Origin: Rhizophagus irregularis
Lineage: Eukaryota; Glomeromycota; Glomeromycetes; Glomerales; Glomeraceae
NCBI RefSeq assembly: GCF_026210795.1
Contig: NC_089454.1
Location: 1,488,001 to 1,552,000 of the forward strand
DNA: 64,000 nucleotides
Reading direction: 5' to 3'
The position numbers and the translations under genes were made by a program. Below the pieces are notes generated by a model. That model saw nothing but the letters and a program-made list of their open reading frames with translations, was not told the DNA's origin and searched no databases. Positions 26,129 through 37,036 of this stretch are shown here, one piece after another; positions within the stretch are counted from its first letter, which is position 1; every line of letters starts with the position of its first letter.

Positions 26129-26370
26129 TTAGAAATTTTCGAACGAAAATTTCAAAAATAAATTTTTATTAGTATTTTCAAAAATTCAGGAAAGAGTTGC
26201 GATGATCCTCATATTTGGTGATTATAAAGAGATGTGACTATATAAAAAATTTCTTATATTTGTATATCATAATTCCTGCCAAAAATTAATATAATTTTAG
26301 CCAGAATTATACTTAAAACTTTATTGTATCATAACTTCGCCAATATTAATCGTAGAGAGATGATCTTACC

Positions 26371-26900
26371 GCCATTCGATTCGTCTTGATGAGACGGTTC
26401 TAATAGTATAAAATACGTCAAAATCCAATCACTAGATTAATTTCCGAAATTAAAAAAATATTAATGGTTTTTGTGTAATAACTCTGCCAATATTAATATT
26501 AGAGAGATGATCTTACCGCCATTCGATTCGTCTTGATGAGACGGTTCTAATGGTATAAGATACATCGAAATCCAATCACTAGATCAATTTCCGAAATTAA
26601 AAAATATTAAATGGGTTTTAAGTAATAACTCCGTCAATATTGATCACAGAGAGATGAGCTTACCACCATTCGATTCATCTCGATGAGGCGATTCCAACGA
26701 GCTATAAATCGTCTTTTTACAATCACTAGGTACTGAGAAATCTAGCAAAATGTTAAATGGCGCAGTAAACGTAAATCAAGAAATATTATAATGCCGATGT
26801 TCAACATTTTGTTGAATAACTCGTCAGCCAGTGATCGGAAAAGGATAAAACTACCACCATTCGATTCGTCTCAGTGAGACGATTCTAACAAGCTATGATA
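26371..26900. repeat. Four tandem copies of the GATTCGTCTC hairpin module
   Basis: CCATTCGATTCGTCTTGATG, followed by AGACGG, starts units near 26371, 26518, 26665 and 26857. Each unit contains a short inverted repeat (CGTCTT...GAGACG or similar) and ends in a conserved tail reading TCTCTAYGATYAATATT on the opposite strand. Related modules lie at 13430-13770, 29490-30340 and 40470-40780. Confidence 0.85.
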
Positions 26901-27134
26901 CATCTTTGTACGATTATTAGATGCCAAGTTATTTAATATATTCTTTATATAACTGTGATTATAAACGGTTCTTTTTAATATAAGATTTTTGAGGATAGGT
27001 GTGATAGTGACTATAGATAGATTGTGACTATATAGGATAAATTTTAATAATAAAGTGTTTTGAACATTCAACTGGTGTGACTATATAGTAGAATGTGACT
27101 ATAACGGGAGTGACTATAGAGGGAGTTGACTGTA

Positions 27135-27222
27135 ATCCTAACCCTAACCCTAAGCTATATGTACCATATGTAAATTCTGAGTTAAGAGTGTCTTCGCTTG
27201 ACTCTTCTTCCATATTTTCCAT
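27135..27222 (-). other. Short minus-strand frame next to the telomere-like tract
   Basis: From 27222 the minus strand encodes MENMEEESSEDTLNSEFTYG and then runs into the CCCTAA tract, read as Gly-Leu repeats. It could be the first exon of a gene whose remainder lies at 17780-18075, separated by the 9-kb MITE/LINE insertion. No family is recognised. The positions 27137-27153 are the right part of the telomere-like tract. Confidence 0.25.
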
Positions 27223-27589
27223 AAAGTAGTAAATAAAGTAATTTACATTCGATATTAATGAAAAAAGGCATGTTTATATTCAATATTAGCGAAAAAACGG
27301 TTATATGTTCAAATATTAATGAAAGAAATAGCTAAAATGAAAACATTTCGAGAGAAAGAGAGAAGCGTGGGAAATACTGATCTACAAAAGTTTATTAAAG
27401 TATAATTCATATGATTATAGTTTATTTTACATTACATAACAAATGGGGTATAGCGATAAATCGCATATGCAATAAATCATAATTTTCTTTATTTATCGCC
27501 ATTTTCAGAAATATGTAAAATCCAAGCCACATGTCAATTATTTGAATTTTTCAAAAAAATTTTCTCAAATATAAAACTTTTATATTTTA

Positions 27590-27860
27590 CTAAGACAAAA
27601 CACGATTTTTTTTTCCATACGAACACACTGCCTTTAACATAAGTTTTATAATATATAAAAAGTTTTTTTATCACGAAACTTGAGAATTTTCACGATTTTT
27701 TAGCATTAAAAGTTTATGAATATATTACAAGATAGTAAGTTACTATAAAAATACGTGATTTTTTTTTCCATATAAATATATTGCTTTATATAAGACTCTA
27801 ATATAAATTTTTATAATATATAGTTAGTTATTTTATCACGAAACTCATAATACTTTGTTG
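27590..27860. repeat. Subterminal direct repeat of the Tc1/IS630-type element
   Basis: Two diverged copies of about 100 bp (near 27600-27690 and 27765-27850) share ACACGATTTTTTTTTCCATA- and TTATCACGAAACT-like words. They lie between the left terminus and the transposase start, where transposase-binding or promoter sequence would be expected. Confidence 0.55.
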
Positions 27861-27992
27861 AAATTCTTATAATTCTTGTTTACTAAGGTATATTATATGA
27901 TTTTTTTTTTAAAGTATTTTCTGAAAAATTAAAGCTATATTGTGGTTTAATTTTATTTTAAATTTATTATTATTTAGTATTATTTCAAAAAA

Positions 27993-29157
27993 TGGTAAAG
28001 ACTTTAAGTAATGATATAAGATGGTGTATCATTTACCATCAACTTGATGGATTTTCAGCAAAAAAAACTGCTCTTAGACTTTATATTAGCGTTACTACTG
28101 TATATAAAATTAGAAGAATTTACGATCATTAGGGTTGTGTAACTCATCCATTTAAAGGTCATCAAAAAAGAAGAAAAACTTTGAATCTTGTTGATTTAAA
28201 TGTATTGCTTTAATTATTAATTTATCATTATTGCAAATTTATTTTATTGATTGAACATTTATATTACAGATTTTAGATTCACTTGTAAAAGATAAGAAAG
28301 ATTGGTATCTCGATGAAATGGTTAATGAGATGGAAAGGTTAACTGGCAAGTTCATATCGATACCTACTTTATGAAGAGCACTCAAACATATTAAAATAAC
28401 AAGAAAAAAGATTCTATAAGATTTTAATTCATTTTTATTTTATTATTTAATTATTAAATTAAATATTTCTATTCTAGTTACAAAAAGCTGCAAAAGAAAG
28501 AAGTGAGCTTTTACGTAGTATTTTTATGTATAAAATAGGAAGTGAATTCAAACCAGAACAGCTTGTTTTTATTGATGAAACATCAAAAGATGAAAAGAGT
28601 TTATTCAGAGCCTATGAATATAGCGTAAAAAATGTAAAGGTTGAAAAAAGTATTGTTTTTGTGAGAGGCAAACAGTATACTATTTTATAGCATTGACGTT
28701 AGATGGATTTATAGCTGCTGATATTATAAAAGGAAGTTGTAATAAAAAAAGATTTCAGACATTTATTCTTACACAAGTGGTATGTTGCTTATCTATTTAC
28801 TTATTTTATTTATTTAAAATAAATGCATATTTTATTTTTGTTTTTTAATTACCTGAAATGAATGAATATCTGAAAAAAAATAGTATAATTGTAATGGATA
28901 ACTCAAAAATTTATCACGATGAAAAATTAACAGAATCAATTAAACAAATGGGATGTAAAGTACTTTATTTGCCTTTATATTCTCCAGATTATAATTCCAT
29001 CAAAACAGCTTTTTCTAGAATTAAATCATGGTTAAAAAGATATAGAATATTTGTAAAAAGTTGCGCTAATCCCAAATATTCACTTTTATTAGTATTATCT
29101 CACGTAATACCTGATATGGCAAAAGGTTATTTTAACAAATCAATTTATTCATATTAA
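27993..29157 (+). pseudogene. IS630/Tc1-type DDE transposase, decayed
   Basis: The frame begins MVKTLSNDIRWCI with a helix-turn-helix region (FSAKKTALRLYISVTTVYKI), continues through two short introns, and reaches the catalytic core. The first acidic motif is VFIDETS, the second is IIVMDNSKIYH and the third region is YSPDYNSIKTAFSRIKSWLK. In active relatives the third region has an acidic residue where this copy has K in SIK, so the last catalytic position appears lost. Further damage: TAG near 28130, TGA where TGG (Trp) is expected near 28372, and a frame change near 28690. The protein would have catalysed TA-targeted cut-and-paste transposition; this copy cannot. Confidence 0.8.
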
Positions 29158-29255
29158 TAAACTCAATTTGTGCATTTTAATTGTAGATTAAAATCATTTT
29201 ATAAATTGCCAGAGATAATTTTATTAATTGAACAAAAGAATATAACAAAAAAATG

Positions 29256-32200
29256 TTATGATATAAATTTTTTTGCTTTTTTAATTAAATTTAATCTATG
29301 TCCCATTTAAAGCTCTGAACAGTTCAGGCTAAACTGGGGAACCGATCTGAAACCGGCTCAAAATTCGGTTTGGTTTGGTTCGGGTATTAGAACCGAAAAC
29401 TGGCGGTTCGATTCGGTTTAATCCGATTTTTTGTAAAAATGCGAAAAATCGAATAGCTGGCCATTTAGTGATCGTACAAAGTCGCACCATATATCATTGG
29501 ATTCGTCTCGACGAGACGCGTCGAATGGAGGTAAGATCATATCTCTAGCATCAATAGATCACACGTTAACCCACGCTAAATGATTTATATATAATTGGAA
29601 TTAGCAAGCTATCTATCAGTGCTAGAGACATGATCTTAGCACCATTTGACGCGTCTCAGTGAGACGAATCCAATGAATATGAATTCGTTCGTATACGACC
29701 ACTGGATGGCGAATAATATCAAGTTTCACATTTTTTTAAAATTTTCGAGCGTTAAAAATTAAAAATTCCGATACATGAATTTATTCGTCATCCAATGGCC
29801 ATACAAATATGAATTAGGACTCATTGGATTCGTTTTGATGAGACGAGTCGAATGGTGGTGAGATCATGTCTCTAGCATCGATAAATAGCTTGCTAATGCC
29901 AATTTTTTATAAATCATTTAGCGTGAATTAACTTATGATCTATTAGTGCTAGAGACATGAACTCACCACCATTCGACTCGTCTCATTAAGACGAATCCAA
30001 TGAGTCTTATTTCATATTTGTATGACTATTGGACGACGAATAAATTCATGTATCGGAATTTTTAATTTTTAACACTTGAAAATTTTAAAAAAATGCGAAA
30101 CTTGATATTATTCGCTATCCAGTGGTCGTACGTGAACGAATTCATATTCATTGGATTCGTCTCACTAAGACGCGTCAAATGGTGCTAAGATCATGTCTCT
30201 AGCACCGATAGATAGCTTGCTAATTCCAATTATTTATAAATCATTTAGCGTGGGTGGTTAACGTGTGATCTATTGATGCTAGAAACATGATCTTACCTCC
30301 ATTCGATGCGTCTCGTCGAGATGAATCCAATGATATATGGCTCAACTTTGTACGATCACTAGATGGCCGGCTATTCGATTTTTCACATTTTTATAAAATC
30401 AGATTAAACCAAACCGAACCGCCAGTTTTTCAGTTCAGTTCTTACGGATTTCGGCTCTAATCCGAACCATTTATAATCTGGACCAAACCGATCCGTTCGG
30501 AGCTTTAGTCCCATTATCTCTATACCAAATTTATTTAATAAAATTTCAGGACTCATCTCTGCAATTTGTGATACAGTAATCTCCTCCTCTTCAAATTTTT
30601 GTAAAAAATTTGTATATTTACCTTCACCATATTGTTTATCAAGTTCTTCCAAAAACTCCTTCATAGATAACTCAGAAAATTTTGTATTATTATTATTATT
30701 ATTATATAAAGTATCAGATTGTAAAGTTGAAATATTTGATGGATGTGATAATGTAGATGGTAATGAATATGATGGTAACTGTTGTGATGGTGGATATGAT
30801 GGCGAATGTGATGGCGGATGTGGTAGTGGATATGGTGGCTATCCATAATAATAGGGATAAGCTTGTAAAATATTATAATGTGAATAACCATTTATAAATT
30901 TATTACTTGCTGATGCTGTTGACGATTGATTTGATGATGAAACCTTTAGAGAGTTTCCCATTCCAAAATTAGGATGTGGTGGCAGAGTTTCATAATCACA
31001 ATGGTTCTTATACTGTAAATAAAAATGTGTTAAAATAAAAAAATAAATAATTGTTTAAATTAATATAGTTACAATTTCATCAGTCCACATAGATAAATGT
31101 AATGTTGTGAGTGGTAAATGTCTATCATCTTTGATGTAACAATATCCTGTTTTATGGATATTACATCCATGCTTTTCTTTGAGTTTCTTATGAATTTCTC
31201 TTTCATAAGATCAATTTCATCCAAATTTGATTCTTTAGGAACAAATGTTTTCTTTTTTTGTTTTGAAGGTGGCGTAATCTCTTCTTCACTTATAGATTTT
31301 TCATCACCATCATCTAATATTAAATGTTTCTAATTGAAAAATATAAATAAATTAATAATAATATTAAACAAATAATTTTTTAAAAAAATATAAATACCTT
31401 TTTTCTTTTTGCCGTTTCTTTTTTTTTAATAACCACGGTAATCAACAAAACTTTATTAGAACTAGTTAACCTATAATATTCTTTTATAAATTCTTCAAAA
31501 TCTTTCTCTTCTTCTAAAATAGTACCAGCTCCTATTCTCTTTTTCAATTTATATGATAATTCATAATCAGTACGAACTAATAAACCAACTGCTTCACAAA
31601 CCCTTTGTAGTATTAGTTCTTCAAATTCATAATAATCAACTGGCTTTTTTTCTAAAGTAATTGCCTTCGCTGGTTTGGTTAAATCAGACGTTTTAATTAC
31701 TAATTTAAAGCGAAAAGATAAATATGAATTAGGCGTGTTATCTACTTTAGAAATTTTATCAGATTGCTTTATAGTTATTTCACTTTTTTCATTTATCAAA
31801 ATCTGATTATTTTCTTGTGTTAAATCTTTATTTTTCTCACTTTTATTATAAGTATTTTGATCTCTAGTTAGCTGACTATTACATTTGGAACATAAAGTAA
31901 ATTTAAATCTTTTTGAAAAATTAGAATCATATCCATATAATTGATTACTAGAATGCAATAAAGCAACTAATATATTGTGACATTTGTTAGGATTATATAC
32001 GCCATTTCTAACAAAACCAAGTTGTACTTTTTTTTTACTATTAGTTGGTTTAATAGTTTTATTACAACTACAATTTTCAATTGCTAAATTAGAGTTACAG
32101 TAAAGGCACTTTTGACATGCGTAACAGGTTCCTATTTGATACTCTCATTCTTTAATACTAAAGGTTTCTGTTTTTTTATAAACTTTATAATCTTTGCAAT

Positions 32201-32256
32201 TGTTTATTGTAAAATTTTTGTACGCGAAAATTAAATTTTCGCGTTTGAAATTTGAT
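29256..32256 (-). pseudogene. Zinc-ribbon, PB1-like, SAM-like passenger gene, split by a foldback element
   Basis: Reading the minus strand from about 32256, the first part is Cys-rich: CYACQKCLYCN, CSCN and later LCSKCN, probably a zinc-binding fold. An acidic linker follows. Then a region around YLSFRFKLVIKTSD...LLVRTDYELSYKLKK...LLITVVIKKK looks like a ubiquitin-like or PB1-like fold. A further exon (about 31330-31100) is Lys-rich. The last exon has a Pro/Ser/Tyr-rich stretch and then a SAM-like domain (FEEEEITVSQIAEMSPEILL, NKFGIEIMG). The 3' end of that domain (HRLNLIKKAKKFIS, then stop at 29256) lies beyond the insertion at 29308-30507, and the frame matches across one copy of the 8-bp duplication. 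A TGA near 32148 (Trp expected) and a TAG near 30840 add to the damage. Its role in the element is unknown. Confidence 0.65.
29308..30507. mobile_element. hAT-type foldback element (1.2-kb near-palindrome)
   Basis: The perfect 8-bp duplication GTCCCATT lies at 29300-29307 and 30508-30515. The ends are TAAAGCTCTGAACAG and its complement with one or two changes. The two halves are complementary over almost the whole length, with the centre near 29915, so a single strand would fold into a long hairpin. Each arm carries three GATTCGTCTC modules, giving six in total. The outer 120 bp of each arm is rich in AACCGAACC/GGTTCGGTT words. No gene is present. It interrupts the SAM-like exon of the gene at 29256-32256. 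Confidence 0.92.
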
Positions 32257-32404
32257 AATCTTTAATTATTAATAGTTAGCACGCGAAATGCGGGATAATC
32301 TTACTGGATAATTTTAATTATTACACAAAATTTCAAGTTTCAAGTTTTGCACGTGAACTACTATTACAAAATAACAAATACGCATATTTCTGAAAACGGC
32401 GATA

Positions 32405-32910
32405 ATATACATTTAATTTGAATCATTTAATTAGGAGCTACAATTATTTTTTTATTACTTTCTAAAAAAATTATTTGCAAATACTTAAAAATTTAATATA
32501 AAAATTTATTAAATAAATATAGATTGAATTTACTTAAAAATTTTTAATTATTATCATGATTTATGTAAAAAAGTAAATTAAAATTTTTTTTTGCAATTTA
32601 AAGTAAATTATAATAAAAAATGAATTTTAATTTTAAAAATTATGATATTATATCAAATATATAAGATGAAGTAGTATTGTAAATTTATTAGTGAAAATAA
32701 TAAAAAATAAATCTTTTGTTATTTTTATATTAATAAAAGAACTGTTTTGCAGCTTTTAAATAAAAAATTTTTACTTAATTTAAAATAATCATTTATACAA
32801 ATTTTATGAAAAGTATTTATACTTAAAATATACTTAAATTAAAATTTAAGTATAATATATATATATTTTTTACATATTTAAAAATATTTTTAAAATGTAT
32901 TTAATTTAAG
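32405..32910. other. AT-rich spacer
   Basis: Very AT-rich sequence with TTAAGTATA-like words and no coding or structural feature that I can support. Confidence 0.5.
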
Positions 32911-33177
32911 TAGTATTACGATCTGGATAAATCCGTCATCCATTCAATCCAATTTGAAAATAAACGGATGATCTGGATGAAAATTCAGATTTAATCTGGA
33001 TGAGAAAATTATATGTACAATCCAGATGATTCAGATCCAATCTGTTAAAACATAGAGGTAACAGATGACAGATTGATCCAGATAAGCAAAAAACAGATTA
33101 ATGGATGATCCGGATGAATTTCAAATCAGATAAATCCACAGATTGACAAATTGACGGATTAACGGATTGCAACACTA
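32911..33177. mobile_element. hAT-like MITE rich in ATCCGGATGA words
   Basis: The perfect 8-bp duplication AATTTAAG lies at 32903-32910 and 33178-33185. The ends are TAGTATTACGATCTGGAT and, on the minus strand, TAGTGTTGCAATCCGTTAAT. The 267-bp interior is a mosaic of CGGAT, ATCCAGAT and GGATGA words in both orientations. It is non-coding. Confidence 0.85.
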
Positions 33178-33801
33178 AATTTAAGTATATGAAAAATATA
33201 TTTTTATTGTACTTAAATTTTAATTTAAGTACTATATTATAAAATTATTTCAAATATGTAAAAAATATATTTATATTGTACTTAAATTCTAGTTTAAGTA
33301 TATTTTAAGTATTTAAACAAAATACAAATATATTAAAAGTATATTTTAAGAGTATTTTTATATTATAAATATATTGCAAATTAAAATTAATACCTATTTT
33401 AAATATATTTTAATAAAATTTTAAGTATATTTTAAGTATAAAAATTTTATATAAGAAAAGTAATTATCAATTTAATTATTTTGATAGAAAAACCATTTTT
33501 ACGCAGATGTGTAGCAATATATTCCTTTTTTTGGTAATTTTCTCATAGTAAATATGTCAATCATTTATTATCATGTGACATCGTTAAATTTTCTGATTTT
33601 TGAATAAATGTCGCATAAACTTTATGTATATATTATAGAACTTTTAAAAGACATTTATTATATGTATTTTTGCTTATTTTACAACTTTACTTAAAGACTA
33701 AAGTATGGTTTAGAATAGTATTTTTTACTTTTATATAAGATATTAGAAAGGGTGTATTATAACTAACACATCTGCGTATAAAATTTAAAATCCTTTTTAT
33801 A
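33178..33801. other. AT-rich spacer with TTTAAGTATA repeats
   Basis: Diverged TTTAAGTATATTTTAAGTA words dominate 33180-33450. The remainder is AT-rich with no gene. Similar words lie left of the MITE at 32820-32910, so the MITE inserted into this simple-sequence region. Confidence 0.5.
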
Positions 33802-34842
33802 TAGAATTAATTTAAAATTCACCCTAGGTTATTTTTTAATTTTAATCATCTATCTCAGGTGAAATTCACCCCTCTGATTTGTGTTATATTTTACAATTTT
33901 TTATTTATTTATTTATCACGTTATGATTAAAAAAAAAAAATTTCTTTTCTAAAAAAATTTTAAAAGCTTTGTTATTAACACATATTAAACACTTTGATTC
34001 AGTTTTGTTACTTATATCTTGTGAAGCTACAGGTATTTTATACAATTCATGATAGTATATTTATTTCTAAATTTCTTTTGTGTTATATTTTCTAACTTCA
34101 GAGCGTAATTTCGTCACTTTAGTCAAATGAAATCAACTTTCTTTATTAAGTGAAAGTTGTTCAGCTATGTCGAAACTACTTATATCTTGAATATCATAAG
34201 CGTAGGTATAATACTTGTGGAAATATTTATATTTTTTATAATAACAATAATTTTTAAATTTTTCATTTTTCTGTTTGTTAATTTCAGAGCATAATTTCAC
34301 TACTTTAGTCAAATGAAATCGACTTCCTTTATTAAGTGAATGTTGTTTATCGATGTTGAAACTACTTATATCATAAATTTCATGAGCGTATGTATAATAC
34401 TTGTAGAGATATTCACGTTTACATAATGGCAATAATTTTCGAATTTTTCATTTTTTGTTTATTAAATTCAGAGTGTAATTTCACTACTTTGCTCAAATGA
34501 AATTGACTTTTTTTATTAAGTGAAAATTGTTCAGCAAAGTGGAAAACACTTACATTTTAATTTTCATAAGTGTAGATATTATGTTTGCAAAGATATCCGT
34601 ATTTTTCATAATGGTACTAATTTTCAAATTTTTCTTGTTAAGAATATAATTTCACCATTTTGGTCAACATTTTAGCTATTAAATTTTATAATGCTTTAAT
34701 AAAGTAAAAGAGGAAAATTTTTAATTTATTGGCAATTTTAGTTAATATAATTTATTAAAAAATCAGTTTTACTTTACATGTATAAATTTTAAAAATCATA
34801 TGACCAGGTGATTTTCACCTGGGGTGAGCATTAAAATTACCC
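33802..34842. mobile_element. TIR element of the TCACC family carrying 185-bp tandem repeats
   Basis: The left end (TAGAATTAATTTAAAATTCA, then CCC) pairs with the complement of the right end (TGGGTAATTTTAATGCTCAC, then CCC). Both ends contain GGTGAAATTCACC-like hairpins, as in the element at 15443-17291. The target duplication is not resolved. The interior consists largely of three tandem units and has no transposase. Confidence 0.6.
34101..34655. repeat. Three tandem repeats of about 185 bp
   Basis: Units begin at about 34101, 34287 and 34471 with GAGCRTAATTTC, then ACTACTTTAGTCAAATGAAA. A truncated fourth begins near 34642. The plus-strand complement of the opening segment recurs singly near 39700-39750, 40165-40215, 41340-41390 and 41645-41690. 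The small open frame inside (34133-34432, minus) just follows the repeat. Confidence 0.8.
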
Positions 34843-35949
34843 ATTTATTTTATTTAGTTTATTTAATAAAAATCTTATTTAATTTGAATATTAAGTTATT
34901 TAAGTTAATAATTTAAAAAAACTTTATTAGGTAATAGAAATTATAATAAATTAATATTAAAAATAAAGTAAATTTAAATTTAACTCTTATATATAATATT
35001 TAATAAATTTTTTTTAAAAAAATATTTTTTATACTTTAATTCTAGCTAAAATTAAATATATTTTAAGTAAACTTGCAAAATAGGAAGGCATTTAAGTAAA
35101 GTAAATCATGTAATTTCAAAAAAAAATATTTTCATAAATAAATCTTTTTACTATATATACAACTATTTTAAATATATATATTAAATGCATTTTTGCCTAC
35201 TCTGCAAGTTTACTTAGAATGCAGAGTAGAGTTTGAATCCTGTTTTTGATTTATTTAACTTTTTTCATTTTTGTTATTCATTTTTAAATATGATTGGCAA
35301 AGTTTTGTTTATTCATATGTAAAGTCAAAAACAATATTTAAAATCCACTTTTTTTTCTTAAGTAAACTTGCAAAATAAATTAAAATACGCTTATTTTATG
35401 ATTTTAAAGTTTATATTAACTTTTACTTATAAAAAATTAATCTAATCAAAATTATACTAAATCACGTAATTTGTTTTATTGACTATAAATAAATAATTCT
35501 ATTGGTATAATACAGACCAACTAAAAAATGCAACTGGTTAAAAATAAACAAGACCCTGCTTACTTATAATAAAGGTCACTGTAGAAATTAGCCCTTTACT
35601 AATAGATTTTACCTTACTTTTTTCTTAAATTCTATTGGTTAATTAGCCAAAAAGAAAAAAAATCATAACAATGTAATATAAAATTTCCTTTTATAATAAG
35701 ATCTGCAAAGAATTTTATATATGATTTTTACTTTAGGCCTGGAGGTAACTTAAACAGATCTATTATACAATTTTTAAAAAAGTTTATATATTATTATATA
35801 TATATATTTATTCTTAAAAATATATAATCTATCTTATATAAATATAAAATAAAAATTAATTATATAATAATAATTTTTTTTTTGTATAATTAATTTTTTT
35901 TATAATTATTTTTATTATAGTTATATTTTATTATTACTATATCAGTATA
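34843..35949. other. AT-rich spacer with one dispersed repeat copy
   Basis: Apart from the dispersed copy at 35560-35755, this is low-complexity AT-rich DNA with TATATA tracts (35790-35940) and no gene. Confidence 0.5.
35560..35755. repeat. Dispersed repeat, copy 1 (partner 41456-41632)
   Basis: CTTATAATAAAGGTCACTGT, then GTTAATTAGCCAAAAAG, then CATAACAATGTAATATAAAA, then GATCTGCAAA match the copy at 41456-41632 in the same orientation, with about 10-15% difference by eye. No ends typical of a known class were found. Confidence 0.7.
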
Positions 35950-36124
35950 TATAGTCAACTCTCTATAAATGCACTCCTCTTAGGACTAGGTATAAAAGTG
36001 CATTTAAAGAAGATGTGCATTTATAAAATACATATAAATCTATATAATATTAATCTAAAATTAAGGTAATACAAAAATTTTATAACAGATAAGTAAACTA
36101 TATAAAATTTTTTTATAAAGGATG

Positions 36125-36901
36125 TACAGCTCAAGCACCCTAGTTACATCAAATCCTAAATAAAGCGGCCAAATTCCCTTATGTGATTTTCACATGAATA
36201 TCATGTGATCTTTAGCCCGAATTATACCAATAAACGTAATTTTAGCCAGGCAGCCAGCATTAAAATTTAGAAATTTATTGTGCTATATGCAAATTTTATT
36301 GAAAAAATTATTTAAAACACTAAATATTATAAAACAATGTATTTGGTATTATTTTATATCTTTTATAATATTTAACTGCATATTCTGCTTGTTTTTCATC
36401 TAATCCTTTTCAATATACATCCATATACCCATATGATTTTCTTGCAAATGCTTTAATTTGAGATAATGGAACTAATTGGTACAACTAGTTGTAAACCAGT
36501 CCAAAAATAATTACAATTTTTATGAGAATATTTTTACGTTTTTTTTCTGCAAGTTTCTTTATGTATTTTTTTCTTTTTGATACACCAGCCATCAAACTTT
36601 ATTTCAAATTTCAGTGTGAATTTTTATATTAAAAAGCATTGAAATTTAAATTTTATATCAAAAATGTGATGGCCAAATTCAGAATATTTTATATATGAAC
36701 ATATAAATTTTTTGCTAAAATAAAATGCATATAACTTTTTATATATTAATCTAATTAGAAAAACTAAATCATACTTTTGTAGCCCTTGATCTAATTTACT
36801 AAAATATGAAGAGTATTTTAAAAAATATTTAATTTTTCGAACTTTATACTCATTTAAAAATAGGCTTTAAAACTTGATGCGACTAGAGTGCTCGAGCTGT
36901 A
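36125..36901. mobile_element. TA-flanked MITE with CAGCTCAAGCACCCTAGT ends
   Basis: The left end, TA then CAGCTCAAGCACCCTAGT, pairs with the complement of the right end (CAGCTCGAGCACTCTAGT then TA at 36900-36901). Just inside the left end is AAGCGGCCAAATT, also found at the same place in the element at 40869-41308. No significant open frame is present. Confidence 0.8.
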
Positions 36902-37036
36902 TTTACAGAATATATACAGTCAAACCTTTATATAACGATATGTCAGAATATATATGAAATTTTTAGAAAATATCATTATATTAAAGTTATACCAATATTT
37001 ATATATTCTCACATATAGTGGAAAATAAAATTTTAT

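Larger units (their letters stand above)
18206..26209 (-). mobile_element. LINE copy A, nearly intact RNase H-bearing non-LTR retrotransposon
   Basis: The 16-bp TSD CATATTTGGTGATTAT lies at 18190-18205 and 26210-26225. The element is 8,004 bp in minus orientation, with no poly(A) tail at the 3' end (complement near 18206). It carries ORF1 (26128-23944, broken at least once) and ORF2 (24170-18711) with a single in-frame stop. ORF2 starts inside the end of ORF1. It is the better-preserved copy of the family also seen at 318-13265. Confidence 0.92.
18150..27134. mobile_element. Tc1/mariner-type MITE hosting LINE A
   Basis: The left end, TA then CAGTCAACTCTCTTTATAG, matches the complement of the right end, CAGTCAACTCCCTCTATAG then TA (27133-27134). 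Without LINE A the element is about 965 bp and has no gene. Its right half (26371-26900) contains four head-to-tail copies of the GATTCGTCTC hairpin module at spacings of about 147, 147 and 192 bp. Tandem TGACTATA words lie next to the right terminus. An inverted partial relative is at 13266-13947. Confidence 0.85.
27494..32404. mobile_element. TA-flanked Tc1/IS630-type element with two opposing genes
   Basis: Both ends read TCGCC[A/G]TTTTCAGAAATATG as inverted repeats, next to TA (27494-27495 and 32403-32404). Without the 1.2-kb foldback insertion it is about 3.7 kb. The plus strand carries a DDE transposase (27993-29157) and the minus strand a zinc-ribbon/PB1-like/SAM-like gene (about 32256-29256). 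The two converge and fill the element, so the second gene looks like a passenger. A smaller element with the same TCGCCGTTT termini is at 58844-59251. Confidence 0.75.

Noticed and set aside
318-26209. Both LINEs as one segmental duplication
   Set aside because: The two copies have different 16-bp duplications, so they are independent insertions, although their host MITEs are related.
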